Shown: positions 9,226 through 21,171, counted from the first letter of the stretch. The stretch: DNA of 64,000 nucleotides from Lysobacter arenosi (GCF_016613475.2 NZ_CP071517.1:2108001-2172000); one strand, 5' to 3'. Notes: a model not told the origin generated them from the letters alone. Program-made: numbers and translations.

Positions 9226-9295
9226 GGCGTGTTTCCGGAGAACTTGATGGGTGTGAACTGGACGGGGGTGGAGGAACTGGCGCAGGTCACAGCGA

Positions 9296-10396
9296 TCACG
9301 GCACGACCTCCATGACGGCATCGGCGACGCGCTTGGCGGCGTCTGGCCTGGCGATCGCGTGCGCGCTTTGCGCCAGCTGCAGCAATGCGCCGCGCTCACC
9401 GAGGATTTCGATCGTGGCCGAGATGCGGTCGCCCAGGTCGTTGCCGATGCCCTGCGGCACCAGGAATGCGGCGCCGCGATCGACCAGGTACTGCGCGTTC
9501 TTGGTCTGGTGGTCGTCGACCGCCTGCGGGAACGGCACCAGCACGCTGCCGACACCGACCGCGCACAGCTCGGCCAGCGTCAGTGCACCAGCGCGGCAGA
9601 TCACCAGGTCGGCCCAGGCATAGGCCTCAGCCATGTCGGCGATGAACGGTTCCACCGAGGCGTGGACGCCGGCCTTGGCGTACGCCTGCTCGGCTTCCTC
9701 GCGCATCTTCTCGCCGCTCTGATGGCGCACTTCGCAGGCCAGGCGACCGCGCAGGCCGGCGACGGCCTTGGGCATCGCCGTGTTCAATGCGCGGGCGCCC
9801 TGGCTGCCGCCGAGCACGAGCAGGCGGATCGGACCGGTGCGCGCAGCGAAGCGACCGCTCGGCGGCATCACCGCGGCGATCTCGTTGCGAACCGGATTGC
9901 CGACCACTTCTTCGTTGAGGTTCGGGAACGTACCCGGGAATCCCGTCAGCACGTGGCGCGCGAAACGCGCCAGCACGCGGTTGGTCAGGCCGGGGGCACG
10001 GTTCTGTTCGTGCACGAGCAGCGGAATGCCGGCGATGCGTGCTGCTATGCCACCGGGACCTGCGGCATAGCCACCAAAACTGACGACGGCGCGCGGCTGG
10101 CGCTCGCGCAATGTCTGCAGCGCGGCGCGCACGGCGCCGATCAGGCGGAAAGGCGTCGCCAGCAACGTGCCGATGCCCTTGCCACGCATGCCGCTGACCG
10201 CGATCGTGTCGATGGCGATGTCGTGCTGCGGCACCAGGCGCGTTTCCATGCCGCCTTCGGCACCGAGCCACAGCACCGGAACGCCGCGCTCCTTGAGTTC
10301 GCGCGCGACCGCCAGCCCCGGGAAGATGTGCCCACCGGTGCCACCGGCGAGGATCATCACCGGGTGCAGGTCGGAGTCGGTCGCGGCAACCTTCAT
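9296..10396 (-). CDS. murG: Undecaprenyl-PP-MurNAc-pentapeptide GlcNAc transferase
   Basis: MurG is the peripheral membrane GT28 enzyme that converts lipid I to lipid II. In 366 residues it carries the first glycine loop [19 protein letters not shown] (about 13-31), the second acceptor-side motif [15 protein letters not shown], and the UDP-GlcNAc segment [12 protein letters not shown]. The C-terminal donor site is [15 protein letters not shown]. The start at 10394-10396 overlaps the ftsW stop by 4 bases (ATGA), the usual coupling in this cluster. All expected motifs are present. Confidence 0.97.
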   Translation of the reverse strand: MKVAATDSDLHPVMILAGGTGGHIFPGLAVARELKERGVPVLWLGAEGGMETRLVPQHDIAIDTIAVSGMRGKGIGTLLATPFRLIGAVRAALQTLRERQPRAVVSFGGYAAGPGGIAARIAGIPLLVHEQNRAPGLTNRVLARFARHVLTGFPGTFPNLNEEVVGNPVRNEIAAVMPPSGRFAARTGPIRLLVLGGSQGARALNTAMPKAVAGLRGRLACEVRHQSGEKMREEAEQAYAKAGVHASVEPFIADMAEAYAWADLVICRAGALTLAELCAVGVGSVLVPFPQAVDDHQTKNAQYLVDRGAAFLVPQGIGNDLGDRISATIEILGERGALLQLAQSAHAIARPDAAKRVADAVMEVVP

Positions 10397-11712
10397 GCGA
10401 TCCTCCCGAGGGTGGGTTCGACGCGCTGGCGCAGGCGGCTGGTGCCGCGCACGGCGTCCGCCGGACGCTTGGACTGCGGCGTCGCGATCGGTGCCGAAGT
10501 GGCCAGCGGCGCCGAAGCAGCCGGCGGCGGCGTGGTTTCGTTGCGCACGCGGGCGACCTGGCGCTGGGCGCGATCGAGTTCGTAGGACACGCGCAGCAGC
10601 AGGCCCAGCGCGGCGCAGGTCATGATCACGCTCGAGCCGCCGTAGGAGATCATCGGCAACGTCAGGCCCTTGGTCGGCAGCAGGCCGAGGTTGACGCCGA
10701 TCGAGACGAAGCTCTGCAGGCTCATCCACAACGCGATGCCGAAGGCGCAGTAGCCGGCGAAGTGGCGGCGCATCTCGACGCACTTCAGGCCCAGCCAGAA
10801 GGCGCGACCGGCCAGGCCGGCGTACAGCGCGACCACGGTGCACACGCCGAGGAAACCGAACTCTTCGGCAATCACCGCCATGATGAAGTCGGTGTGCGCC
10901 TCGGGCAGGTACGACAGCTTCTGCACCGATGCGCCGAGGCCGACGCCCAGCCACTCGCCGCGACCGACCGCCATCAGTGCGTTGGTCAGCTGGTAGCCGG
11001 TCTTGAACGGGTCCTGCCAGGGATCGAGGAACGAGGTCAGTCGCGTGACGCGGTAGGGCTCGGCGATGGCCACGATCGCCAGCAGCGGCAAGCCGACCAG
11101 CACAGGGCCGAACATGCGCGGCATGTTGACGCCACCCAGCACCAGCATGCCGGCGGTGATGGCCAGGATCAGCGACGACGAACCGAAGTCCGGCTGCAGC
11201 AGCAACAGCACCACCAGGCCGACGGCGACGCCGATCGGCTTGAGCATCGCGCCCCAGGTCGCGGTCACTTCCTCGCTGTAACGCTTGAGGTAGCTTGCCA
11301 GCCAGACGATGTAGAGCAGCTTGACCGCTTCCACCGCCTGGAAGTTGGACACACCCAAGTTGAGCCAGCGCCGCGCGCCGTTGACGCTCTTGCCGATGCC
11401 GGGCACGAACACGGCGATCAGCAGCAGGAAGCAGACCAGCAGCAGCCACTGGTTGTGCTGCTCGATGGTCTTGAGCTCGGTACGCATCACCCACAGCGCC
11501 ATGACCAGGCCGATGGCGAGGAACACGACATGGCGGCCGAGGAAGTAGAACGCTCCGACGTCGTGGCCGTCGGCGACGCCGATCGAAGCCGAACCGACCA
11601 TGACCACACCCAGGCAGGCGAGCGCGCACGAAATTCCCAGCAGCCACGGATCAAAGTGGCCGCCGATGGCATCGAGGCGGGTTGCCTGGCGAGTGGTCGA
11701 AAGGTCGGTCAT
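10393..11712 (-). CDS. ftsW: SEDS glycosyltransferase FtsW
   Basis: FtsW is the septal peptidoglycan polymerase of the SEDS family and works with the transpeptidase FtsI. The 439 residues include about ten membrane segments. Family features visible are the periplasmic ARRWLNLG block, [11 protein letters not shown] (with the catalytic aspartate of SEDS proteins), [31 protein letters not shown] (here [14 protein letters not shown]) and [16 protein letters not shown]. The C-terminal 60 residues are cytoplasmic and rich in Ala, Pro and Thr. Its ATG shares one base with the mraY stop (TGATG), and its stop overlaps murG. In many Gammaproteobacteria murD lies between mraY and ftsW; here it is absent. 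Confidence 0.96.
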   Translation of the reverse strand: MTDLSTTRQATRLDAIGGHFDPWLLGISCALACLGVVMVGSASIGVADGHDVGAFYFLGRHVVFLAIGLVMALWVMRTELKTIEQHNQWLLLVCFLLLIAVFVPGIGKSVNGARRWLNLGVSNFQAVEAVKLLYIVWLASYLKRYSEEVTATWGAMLKPIGVAVGLVVLLLLQPDFGSSSLILAITAGMLVLGGVNMPRMFGPVLVGLPLLAIVAIAEPYRVTRLTSFLDPWQDPFKTGYQLTNALMAVGRGEWLGVGLGASVQKLSYLPEAHTDFIMAVIAEEFGFLGVCTVVALYAGLAGRAFWLGLKCVEMRRHFAGYCAFGIALWMSLQSFVSIGVNLGLLPTKGLTLPMISYGGSSVIMTCAALGLLLRVSYELDRAQRQVARVRNETTPPPAASAPLATSAPIATPQSKRPADAVRGTSRLRQRVEPTLGRIA

Positions 11713-12797
11713 CAGCGCACCTTCAACGTCGCCAGGCCGACCAGGACCAGGATCACCGAGATGATCCAGAAGCGCACGATCACGCGCGGCTCCGGCCAGC
11801 CCTTCAGTTCGAAGTGGTGGTGGATCGGCGCCATCCGGAACACGCGCTTGCCGGTGAGCTTGAACGAGCCCACCTGGATCATCACCGACAGCGTCTCGAT
11901 CACGAAGATGCCGCCCATGATCACCAGCACCAGTTCCTGGCGGACGATGACGGCGATCGTGCCGAGTACGGCGCCCAGCGCGAGCGCGCCGATGTCGCCC
12001 ATGAACACCATCGCCGGGTAGGTGTTGAACCACAGGAAGCCCAGGCCGGCACCGGCAATGGCCGCGCAGATGATCACCAGTTCACCGGCGCCCGGCACGG
12101 CCGGAATCTGCAGGTACTTGGAGAACTCGGCGTGGCCGGAGGCATAGGCGAAGATGCCCAGTGCGCAGGCGACCAGCACGGTCGGCATGATCGCCAGGCC
12201 ATCGAGGCCGTCGGTCAGGTTGACCGCGTTGGAGAAGCCGACGATCCAGAAGTAGGCGATGGCGACGAAGCCAATCCCGGCCAGCGGCAACGCGATCGAC
12301 TTGAAGAACGGCACGTAGAAGGTCGTCGCCGCCGGCACGTCGGCGTACAGATAGAGGTACAGGCCGGCAGCGAGGCCGAACACCGACTGGGCCAGGTACT
12401 TCCAGCGGGACTTCAGTCCGTTCGGATCGCGGCGGACGATCTTGATCCAGTCGTCGTACCAGCCGATCGCGCCGAAGGCGAGCATGACCAGCAGCACCGT
12501 CCACACATACTTGTTGCGCAGGTCGCCCCACAGCAGCACTGAGGCCATCACGGTGATCAGGATCAGCGCGCCACCCATGGTCGGCGTGCCGGCCTTGGAG
12601 AAGTGCGACTGTGGGCCGTCCTTGCGGATCGGCTGGCCGCCCTTGAGCTGGCCCAGGCGACGGATCACCGCCGGCCCCCACCACAGCGACAGCGCCAATG
12701 CGGTCAGCGCGCTGAGGATGCCGCGGAAGGTCAGGTAACTGAAAAGACCGAACAGGCTCTGCAGTTGTTCCAGCCAGCGAGTGAGTTCAAGCAGCAT
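11712..12797 (-). CDS. mraY: Phospho-N-acetylmuramoyl-pentapeptide transferase
   Basis: MraY transfers phospho-MurNAc-pentapeptide from UDP to undecaprenyl phosphate, making lipid I at the inner face of the membrane. The 361-residue protein has about ten membrane segments and the conserved cytoplasmic loops [24 protein letters not shown] (Asp pair), [13 protein letters not shown] (catalytic Asp region) and the histidine-rich [14 protein letters not shown]. Length and motif order match E. coli MraY. It overlaps murF by 11 bases and touches ftsW, so it is embedded in the dcw operon. Confidence 0.98.
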   Translation of the reverse strand: MLLELTRWLEQLQSLFGLFSYLTFRGILSALTALALSLWWGPAVIRRLGQLKGGQPIRKDGPQSHFSKAGTPTMGGALILITVMASVLLWGDLRNKYVWTVLLVMLAFGAIGWYDDWIKIVRRDPNGLKSRWKYLAQSVFGLAAGLYLYLYADVPAATTFYVPFFKSIALPLAGIGFVAIAYFWIVGFSNAVNLTDGLDGLAIMPTVLVACALGIFAYASGHAEFSKYLQIPAVPGAGELVIICAAIAGAGLGFLWFNTYPAMVFMGDIGALALGAVLGTIAVIVRQELVLVIMGGIFVIETLSVMIQVGSFKLTGKRVFRMAPIHHHFELKGWPEPRVIVRFWIISVILVLVGLATLKVR

Positions 12798-14177
12798 CGG
12801 GATTCCCCTTCTTATCCGAGCGCGTCGCCAGCGCGGTGACGATCCGGTCCATCGCGCTGCCGCGCGAGCCCTTCACCAGCACGCGGACGCCTTCGTGCAG
12901 TTGCGCGCGCAGTGCGTCGGCCAGTGCGTCATGAGTTTCAAAATGCGTGGCGCCTTCGCCGAAGGTCGCGGCCGCTGCGGCGCTGAACTGGCCCAGCGTG
13001 AACAGCCGGGCGATGCGCGCACTGCGGGCACGGCGTCCGGCCTCGGCGTGCATCGCTTCGGCATCGGCACCCAGTTCGCGCATGTCGCCCAGCACCAGCC
13101 AGGCTTCGCCGCCGCCTTCAGACAAGGTGTCGATGGCGGCCGCAAGCGAGCCGGGATTGGCGTTGTAGCTGTCGTCGATCAGCACCGCGCCGTTTTCCAG
13201 GCGGTAGGAGATCAGGCGACCGGGCACCGAGCGGGCGGCATTGAGGCCTTCGGCCACTTTCTCCAGCGGCGCCCCAACGCCAAGCGCGAGCGCAGCGGCG
13301 GCCAGTGCGTTGCGAACGTTGTGGCGGCCGGGCAACGCGAGCGTGACCGCGGCTTCGCCCTGCGGCGTGACCAGCATGAAGCTCGAGCTGTCCGCCGCAG
13401 GCTTGATGTCGCGCGCGGTGATGTCGGCGCTGGCATCCAGACCGAAGCGGACCAGACGGCGACCGTGGGCGCGCTCAGCGAAATACGGTGCGAAGGCATC
13501 GTCGGCGTTGATCACCGCCACGCCCTCTGCCGGCAGCGAGTCGTAGATCGCTGCCTTGGTGTCGGCCACGCCCAGCAGGCTGCCCATGCGCTCCAGGTGA
13601 CCGGGCGCGATGTTGTTGACCACGGAGACGTCGGGACGCACGACCGCGGTCAGATAAGCGATGTCGCCCGGCTGGCCCGCGCCCATCTCGTAGATCGAGA
13701 ACTGCACGCCTTCGGGCGCATCGAGCACGGCCAGCGGCAGGCCGATCTCGTTGTTGCGGTTGCCCGGCGTAGCGTAGGTCGGGCCGACCCGCTCGAGGAT
13801 CGCCAGGGTCAGTGCCTTGACGCTGGTCTTGCCGTTGCTGCCGGTGATGGCGACGATCTTCTCGCCCTTGCCGCTGTCGATGCGGGCGCGCTGCACGGCG
13901 GCGGCGAGGTCGGCCAGCGCACGCTGGGTATCGGCGACGATCACCTGCGCAATCGCGGTATCGAGCTGGCGCGACACCAGCACTGCGGCGACCTTGTCTG
14001 CCGGCAATGCGGCGACGTGGTCGTGGGCGTCGAAGCGCTCGCCCTTGAGTGCGATGAACAGCACCGCCCCGCCCTGCGGCAGCGCGCGGGTGTCGGTGGC
14101 GACGGTTGCCACGACGGCGTCGGCGCCGTGCAGGCGGCCGCCGGTCATGCGTGCGATCTGCGACAGATGCAACGGCG

Positions 14178-14181
<4 letters not shown>
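12787..14181 (-). CDS. murF: UDP-N-acetylmuramoyl-tripeptide--D-alanyl-D-alanine ligase
   Basis: MurF adds the D-Ala-D-Ala dipeptide to complete the UDP-MurNAc-pentapeptide. The 464 residues contain the substrate-binding N-terminal domain ([25 protein letters not shown]), the P-loop [10 protein letters not shown] (about 112-121), [14 protein letters not shown], the PGHLERMGS loop and the C-terminal DSYNANPGS motif. The ATG at 14179-14181 overlaps the murE stop by 4 bases. It uses the dipeptide made by the neighbouring ddlB product. Confidence 0.97.
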
Positions 14182-15646
<1,465 letters not shown>

Positions 15647-15650
<4 letters not shown>

Positions 15651-17581
15651 CGGCCACCTCCGGGCGTGGTTACCACTCCGGTCGACACCGGCATCGCTGC
15701 CACGTGCACCGGTGCCGGCAGCACCGCGCCGGAAGGCTTGCCACCGTTGGACTTGGCACGCTTGGCCTCGGCCTCGGCTTGCGCGGCCATCCAGGTGTCG
15801 ATGTCGTCGGGCGCGACGTCCATCAGGCGCAGGGCGCCTTCCATGACGCTCTTGAACACCGGACCAGACACGAAGCCGCCGTAATAGCCCTTCGCCGGAT
15901 CGGGATCGTTGACGACCACCACCATCGAGAAGCGCGGATTGTTGACCGGGACGACGCCGGCGAAGAACGACACATAGCGGCGCGAGTAGCCGCCGGTGTC
16001 GTTGAACTTGCGCGCGGTGCCGGTCTTGCCTGCGACGTGGTAGCCGAGGATCGCCGCCTGCGTGGCGGTGCCACCGGGCTCGGTCACGGTCTGCATCATG
16101 CGCATGATCTGGCCGGAGATCGCCGGATCGAGCACCTGCACCGGCTCGTGCTGCTGCCCGCCCTTGACGTACGTCGGCGTGATCAGGCGGCCGCCGTTGC
16201 CGAGCGCGGCATAGGCCTGCGCGATCTGCAGCGGCGTCGCCGACAGGCCGTAACCGTAGGACATGGTTTGCTTGGTCGTGCCGCTCCAGCGCGACGGCGG
16301 CGCCAGCACGCCCGAGGACTCGCCCGGGAAGCCGCTGTTGGTCTTGCGGCCGTATCCGAAGCGATGCAGGAACTCGTAGTACTGCTGGCTCGGGATCCGC
16401 GCCACGATCTTGGCCGCGCCGATGTTCGAGCTCTTGGTGATCACGCCGGTCGTGTCGAGCACACCGTAGTTGCGGTGGTCGGTGGTGCGATAACGGCCGT
16501 TCGGCATCCAGCCCGGGTTGGTGTCGAAGGTCGAATGCGCGGTGATCACGCCGGCCTCGAGCGCGGCGGCGACGGTCAGCGGCTTCATCGTCGAGCCGGG
16601 CTCGATCACGTCCGTGACGGCGCGGTTGCGGTGCGTGTCGGGGTTGCCGACGCTGAGCGCATTGGGGTTGTAGGTCGGCAGGTTGGCCATCGCCAGCACT
16701 TCGCCGGTGGCAATGTCGAGCACCACCACCGAACCGCTGCTCGCGCCGGTGCGCTGCAGCGTGGCGCGCAGTTCGCGGAACGCCAGGTACTGGACCCGGC
16801 GATCGATGGTCAGGGTCAGGTCGTGGCCCGGCTCGGCCGGCTTGACCAGGTCGACGCTCTCGACGATGCGACCGGCACCGTCGCGGATCACGCGCTTGGC
16901 GCCGGGCTTGCCGCGCAGCCAGTCGTCGAACGCCAGCTCCAGGCCTTCCTGGCCGAGGTCGTCGATGTTGGTGAAGCCCAGGATGTGCGACATCGCCTCC
17001 CCTTGCGGGTAGAAGCGACGGAACTCGCGCTGCGAGAACACGCCCGGGGTCTTGTAGGCCAGGATCCGGCGCGCCTCGTCCGGATTGATCCGGCGCTTGA
17101 GGTAGACGAATTCCTTGTCGGCGCGCTGGCTGAGCTTGCGCGTCAGCGCTTCGCGCGACACGCCCAGCGCCTTGGCCAGCTGCGGGATGCGGGTCGGGTT
17201 GGCCAGCAGTTCCTGCGGGTTGGCCCAGATCGACTCGACCGGCGTCGACACCGCCAGCGGCTCGCCGTTGCGGTCGGTGATCATGCCGCGCGAGGTCGGG
17301 ATCGGGATCTCGCGCAGCGAACGGGCATCGCCCTGCTGGCGGTAGAAGTCGTTGCTGATGACCTGCAGGTCGAGCGCACGCGCGACCAGCGCGATCGAGC
17401 ACACGCCCAGCGCGCTGCCGACGATCAGCAGGCGGTTGCGCAGGTTGAACGAGGCGCGGCCGCGGCCCTTGCCGGCGACGCGGTCACGCTCGCGCTCGCC
17501 GCCGCCGAACTTCTCGCGCAGTGCGAGCAGCCGTTCGAGCGGGCTGGTGCGGCCGGAGGGCTTGGCGTTGCGACCGGTCAT
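15647..17581 (-). CDS. ftsI: Septal transpeptidase FtsI (PBP3)
   Basis: This class B penicillin-binding protein cross-links septal peptidoglycan together with FtsW. The 644 residues include a basic cytoplasmic leader, one membrane segment (about 48-68) and a non-catalytic pedestal domain. The transpeptidase domain has all three active-site motifs: STMK (in [10 protein letters not shown]), SSN (in [10 protein letters not shown]) and KTG (in [10 protein letters not shown]). A C-terminal tail of about 50 residues is rich in Ala, Pro and Val and is longer than in E. coli. The start overlaps the ftsL stop by 4 bases. Confidence 0.97.
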
Positions 17582-17847
17582 GGACGGATCACCACGGTTT
17601 CGACGCCTTCCGGAAACTTCATGCCCAAACGATCACGCGCGACCTGGTCGATGCGGTTGCTTTCGGCCCAGGTCGCCTGCTCGAGTTGCAGCCGGCCGAA
17701 CTCGATGTTGAGTTCGTCGCGGGCACGTTCCAGGCGGCTGAGCTGGACGAACAGCTGGCGGTGCTGGTGACGCGCCTCCACCACTGCCAGCGCCGAGACG
17801 ACGTTGGCCACCACCAGCACGCTCAGCAGCAGGCGGGCGATGCTCAT
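17578..17847 (-). CDS. ftsL: Cell division protein FtsL
   Basis: FtsL is a small bitopic divisome protein that forms a coiled coil with FtsB and activates FtsWI. The 89 residues start [20 protein letters not shown], an almost immediate membrane segment. A periplasmic heptad-rich helix follows ([29 protein letters not shown], about 28-56), then the conserved short tail with DRLGMKFP. The start at 17845-17847 overlaps the rsmH stop by 4 bases. The protein has diverged, as FtsL usually does, but its size, topology and position between rsmH and ftsI identify it. Confidence 0.94.
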   Translation of the reverse strand: MSIARLLLSVLVVANVVSALAVVEARHQHRQLFVQLSRLERARDELNIEFGRLQLEQATWAESNRIDQVARDRLGMKFPEGVETVVIRP

Positions 17848-18800
17848 GCCGCCTCCTGGTCGAGCTTCTCGGCCACGCGCAGCACCGCACTGCGGGCGCG
17901 CGGGTTGACCGAGGTCTCTTCGTCGAAGGCCTTCTGCGCACCACCGATCGCCATCAGTAGCGGCGTGAACGCCACCTCGATCGGCATGCGTCGATTCGCC
18001 GGAGGCGCCTTGCTGTGGCGAAGGATGAACTGCTTGACGATGCGGTCTTCCAGCGAGTGGAAGCTGATCACCGCCAGGCGGCCGCCGGGCTTGAGGCGCG
18101 CCAGCGCCGCGTCGAGGCCGATCTCCAGATCGGCCAGCTCGCGGTTGATGAAGATGCGGATCGCCTGGAAGCTGCGCGTGGCCGGATGGATCTTGCTGTC
18201 GCCGCGCGGCATCACCGAGGCGATCAGGTCGGCCAGCTGCGCGGTGCGCAGCAGCGGCTGCTCGGCACGGCGGGCGACAATCGTGCGGGCGATCTTGCGG
18301 CTCATGCGCTCTTCGCCGTAGGTCCACAACACGTCGGCGATATCGCGCTCGTCGGCCTGGGCCAGCCACTGCGCCGCGCTCAATCCGCTGTCGGGATCCA
18401 TGCGCATGTCGAGCGGGCCGTCCTTGCCGAAGCTGAAGCCGCGCTCGGCAACATCGAGCTGCGGCGACGACACGCCCAGGTCGAACAGGATGCCGTCCAG
18501 GCCCGCAGCGGTTTCATTCCACTGCGCCAGCTCGGCGAAGCTGCCACGGTAGATCGCCACGCGCGGGTCCGCGGCGAACTCGCGTTCGGCAACGGCAATC
18601 GCTTCGGGATCCTTGTCCATGACCAGCAGCCGGCCTCCGGGGCCGAGTTGTTCCAGCACGCCACGCGCATGGCCGCCGCGCCCGAACGTGCCATCCAGGT
18701 ACGTTCCGTTCCCGCGCACGTTCAGGCCGTCGAGCACCTGCGCGTACATCACGGGAAGGTGGCCGGAAAGCGCGCCGCGCCCCATGCCACCCACCGTCAC
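17844..18800 (-). CDS. rsmH: 16S rRNA (cytosine1402-N4)-methyltransferase
   Basis: RsmH (MraW) methylates C1402 in the decoding centre of 16S rRNA using SAM. The 318-residue product shows the SAM-binding loop [17 protein letters not shown] (about 34-50), [22 protein letters not shown] and the C-terminal [18 protein letters not shown]. Two starts are possible. A GTG at 18798-18800 overlaps the mraZ stop by 4 bases. An ATG at 18783-18785 is preceded by a GGTGGG stretch and gives 313 residues. It is the second gene of the dcw cluster. Confidence 0.96.
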   Translation of the reverse strand: MTVGGMGRGALSGHLPVMYAQVLDGLNVRGNGTYLDGTFGRGGHARGVLEQLGPGGRLLVMDKDPEAIAVAEREFAADPRVAIYRGSFAELAQWNETAAGLDGILFDLGVSSPQLDVAERGFSFGKDGPLDMRMDPDSGLSAAQWLAQADERDIADVLWTYGEERMSRKIARTIVARRAEQPLLRTAQLADLIASVMPRGDSKIHPATRSFQAIRIFINRELADLEIGLDAALARLKPGGRLAVISFHSLEDRIVKQFILRHSKAPPANRRMPIEVAFTPLLMAIGGAQKAFDEETSVNPRARSAVLRVAEKLDQEAA

Positions 18801-19243
18801 AGCTGCAGATCGAGAAGCTCCTCGCTCAGATCGTCGTCAGAAATCGTCTGACGGATCTGTGCGTGGTGCGCTTGCTCGCTCCACAGTTCGAACTTGTCGC
18901 CCATGCCCAGCAACACGGCCTTCTTCTCGATGCCGACGGCGGCGCGGTGGCTGGCGGGGATGCTGATGCGGCCGTTGCCGTCGAGCTCGACGAACGTCGC
19001 CGCGCCGACCAGCTTCAGCTGCATGCTGCGATTGACCTTCTTGGCCTTGGGCAGGGCGTTGACCTGGTCGCGGACGCGTTCCCAGATGGCCTGCGGGTAG
19101 AGGTACAGCGAACCCGACTCGAACGGGTTGTAGGTGATGACCATACGGTTGCCGCATTCACGCGCGACAGCGTCACGGTAGACGGTGGGCACCGCCAGCC
19201 GGCCCTTGTCGTCAATCGTGATGGCGGTCTCACCCTGGAACAT
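18797..19243 (-). CDS. mraZ: Transcriptional regulator MraZ
   Basis: MraZ is an AbrB-like DNA-binding protein that in E. coli represses its own dcw operon. The 148 residues contain two swapped-hairpin half domains: [23 protein letters not shown] near the N-terminus and [17 protein letters not shown] about 75 residues later. The start MFQGE is the usual MraZ beginning. It is the first gene of the cluster, with a strong promoter about 85 bp upstream whose spacer and -10 region hold TGGG-type repeats, so autoregulation is likely. Confidence 0.97.
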   Translation of the reverse strand: MFQGETAITIDDKGRLAVPTVYRDAVARECGNRMVITYNPFESGSLYLYPQAIWERVRDQVNALPKAKKVNRSMQLKLVGAATFVELDGNGRISIPASHRAAVGIEKKAVLLGMGDKFELWSEQAHHAQIRQTISDDDLSEELLDLQL

Positions 19244-19326
19244 TCAGCACCTGGTTGGGGCCACCTCTAAGCGGGCGGCTTGGTCACTGAAAAACCACAA
19301 AAAACCCGGTTTTCCCTCAGATGCCC

Positions 19327-19355
19327 ACCTTAGGCACGCCCCACAGGGTTGTCAA
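19327..19355 (-). promoter_or_regulatory. mraZ (dcw operon) promoter with TGGG repeats
   Basis: On the minus strand a consensus -35 TTGACA (19350-19355) is separated by exactly 17 bp from a -10-like TAAGGT (19327-19332). The spacer contains TGTGGGG, GGTGGG overlaps the -10, and GAGGG follows about 10 bp on. TGGG repeats are the known MraZ recognition element in E. coli. Transcription would begin near 19320, giving an untranslated leader of about 75 nt. Confidence 0.7.
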
Positions 19356-19388
19356 CAAGTTTGGCGACGCAATTTCACCTGTCGCATC

Positions 19389-19441
19389 AAGGGCTTGCAG
19401 CGAACTTCACAGTCTTATTCAAGACTTATCCACTAGCCCTT
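19389..19441. other. Nested palindromes with a DnaA-box-like site upstream of the dcw promoter
   Basis: Outer arms AAGGGCT (19389-19395) and AGCCCTT (19435-19441) enclose an inner hairpin AGTCTT-ATTC-AAGACT (19411-19426). Next to the inner right arm is TTATCCACT (19426-19434), one base from the DnaA box TTATCCACA. The element lies 34 bp upstream of the mraZ -35 hexamer. Its function is unknown. It could be a regulator-binding region or a structured transcript end. Confidence 0.5.
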
Positions 19442-19445
19442 GTTT

Positions 19446-19464
19446 AGTCTCATTTTTTGAGACT
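19446..19464. terminator. AGTCTCA/TGAGACT hairpin in the mraZ-rnpB gap
   Basis: A perfect 7-bp stem closes a five-T loop. It is one of several hairpins in the non-coding stretch 19360-19750. No gene was found there; the short open frames have no family features. The hairpin may end transcripts coming from the rnpB side or belong to a regulatory region. Confidence 0.4.
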
Positions 19465-19622
19465 GGAAGGGCCCGAGGCGCCACCCCGCGCAAAGTCGAC
19501 CCCAGGCACTTTGCCCATGCTGCTCCGCAGCACCGACCGCCTCATTTGCGACACCGATCACATTCCGAGAATGAATATGCGATGTCTATGGGAATCTCAG
19601 GCCCCCACTTCGCCAGCCAAAC

Positions 19623-19727
19623 CAAAGCCACAGCCCCCCCCTTTAGTAAAGGGGGCGCCGCGGCAGCGGCGGGGAATTGGAAGCTAAAAGCCTGGGACCC
19701 GAGTTGCGCAGCAACTTGGGGCTCTTC
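19623..19727 (+). repeat. Intergenic repeat, copy A (downstream side of rnpB)
   Basis: About 105 bp matches copy B (20139-20243) in inverted orientation, with roughly 80 to 85 percent identity by eye. Shared blocks are AAAGCCACAGCCCCC, TTTAGTAAAGGGGG, CGCCGCGGCAGCGGC and the small palindrome AGTTGCGCAGCAACT. The element contains two hairpins, like REP or BIME units. No open frame or transposase is associated with it. Confidence 0.75.
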
Positions 19728-19749
19728 TGAGCGCGAAGCGCCAGAAGAG
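19722..19749 (-). terminator. Strong hairpin at the 3' side of rnpB
   Basis: Arms CTCTTCTG / CAGAAGAG plus inner GCGC / GCGC (one bulged A) close a GAA loop. It starts 5 nt beyond the end of RNase P helix P1. No T run follows on the minus strand. It may terminate rnpB or mark the end of the precursor that is processed. Confidence 0.5.
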
Positions 19750-19754
19750 CAGGT

Positions 19755-20112
<358 letters not shown>

Positions 20113-20119
20113 GGTGGTA

Positions 20120-20150
20120 ATTCTACTGCCTTCGCAGTGAATACCCCCAA
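20120..20150 (-). promoter_or_regulatory. Putative rnpB promoter
   Basis: On the minus strand TAGAAT (20120-20125) stands seven bases before the predicted 5' end of rnpB. A partial -35 TTGGGG lies about 19 bp upstream, within the edge of repeat copy B. The -10 is convincing and the -35 is weak. Confidence 0.45.
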
Positions 20151-20243
20151 AGTTTGCTGTGCAAACTTCGGGCCCCAGCGAATGGCCTCCAACTCCCTGC
20201 CGCTGCCGCGGCGCCCCCTTTACTAAAGGGGGCTGTGGCTTCG
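20139..20243 (-). repeat. Intergenic repeat, copy B (upstream side of rnpB)
   Basis: This is the inverted partner of copy A at 19623-19727. It carries the CCCCCTTTA/TAAAGGGGG hairpin (20214-20232), the CGCTGCCGCGGCG block, and AGTTTGCTGTGCAAACT near its far end. The two copies lie on either side of rnpB, about 410 bp apart, so pairing of the transcripts or recombination inverting rnpB would be possible. Confidence 0.75.
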
Positions 20244-20276
20244 ACCTGCGCCGCGACCGCTGCATCACTCTCTCAC

Positions 20277-20302
20277 CGTCATTCCCGCAAAGGCGGGAAC
20301 CC
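20277..20302 (+). repeat. GTCATTCCCGC-type palindromic repeat
   Basis: CGTCATTCCCGC-AAA-GGCGGGAACC forms a short hairpin. Close relatives lie at 45354-45380, 45417-45451 and 58560-58595. These palindromes are common between genes in Xanthomonadaceae genomes. This copy lies 15 bp beyond the rsmI stop and may act as its transcript end. Confidence 0.7.
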
Positions 20303-20316
20303 AGTGGCGTTGGCCT

Positions 20317-21171
20317 TCAACCTTCGTCGGAGTTGTACAGGGCCTTGCGCGGGGCGCCGCTCAGTTCGGCGGCCAGCTTGGCGGCCTGCGAGGGCTTGAG
20401 GTGTTCGCTAAGCTTGGCGTACAGGCGCCTGCCCTCGGCGATGCTGGCATCGGCGTCGTCGCCAGCGCCCTCCACTATCACGACGAACTCGCCCTTGCGC
20501 TGGTTGGGGTCGGCTGCCACGCGCGCCTTCAACTCGCCCAGGCTGCCGTCGAGGACGGTTTCGAACAACTTGGTCAGTTCACGCCCCACCACCGCCACGC
20601 GCTCATTGCCGAACGCCGTCGCCAGGTCCTCGAGCGATTCCTCGATGCGGTGCGCCGACTCATAGAAGATGAGTGTGCGCGGTTCTCCAACCAGGCGCGA
20701 CAGCCGCTCGCGCCGTGCCGATGCCTTCGCCGGCAGGAATCCTTCGAACACGAAACGATCGCTGGGCACGCCGGCGACGCTGAGCGCGGCGATCGCAGCA
20801 CAGGCACCGGGCACCGGCGAGACTCGGATTCCGGCCGCGCGCGCGGCACGGACCAGGCGGAATCCCGGATCGCTCACCAGAGGCGTGCCCGCATCCGACA
20901 CCAGCGCCAGCGACTCACCGGCACGCAGCCGCGCCACCAGTTGCGCCGCCTGCGCGTCCTCGTTGTGCTGGTGCAAGGCCAGCAACGGCCGGTCCAGGCC
21001 GAAATGCGACAGCAACTGGCGGGTGTGACGGGTGTCCTCCGCGCAGATCGCGCTCACCGTCTTCAGGGTCTCCAGCGCGCGCGCCGACAGATCGCCAAGG
21101 TTGCCGATCGGCGTAGCCACGACATGGAGGATTCCCGGAGGTGGGAGATTTGCTGCTTGGGACGTAGGCAT
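20317..21171 (-). CDS. rsmI: 16S rRNA (cytidine1402-2'-O)-methyltransferase
   Basis: RsmI methylates the ribose of C1402, the same nucleotide whose base RsmH modifies. The 284-residue protein has the tetrapyrrole-methylase-type fold: LHVVATPIGNLGDLSARALETL near the N-terminus, EDTRHTRQLLSHFG, the SAM loop ALVSDAGTPLVSDPG, and VPGACAAIAALSVAGVPSDRFVFEGFLP. All are typical of the family. It is divergent from the LpoA-like gene, the usual arrangement in Gammaproteobacteria (yraL-yraM-yraN). Confidence 0.97.
   Translation of the reverse strand: MPTSQAANLPPPGILHVVATPIGNLGDLSARALETLKTVSAICAEDTRHTRQLLSHFGLDRPLLALHQHNEDAQAAQLVARLRAGESLALVSDAGTPLVSDPGFRLVRAARAAGIRVSPVPGACAAIAALSVAGVPSDRFVFEGFLPAKASARRERLSRLVGEPRTLIFYESAHRIEESLEDLATAFGNERVAVVGRELTKLFETVLDGSLGELKARVAADPNQRKGEFVVIVEGAGDDADASIAEGRRLYAKLSEHLKPSQAAKLAAELSGAPRKALYNSDEG

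Noticed and set aside
10393..12033. A longer FtsW or a MraY-FtsW fusion
   Set aside because: The longer frame simply reads an out-of-frame part of mraY; the ATG at 11710-11712 gives the normal FtsW start.
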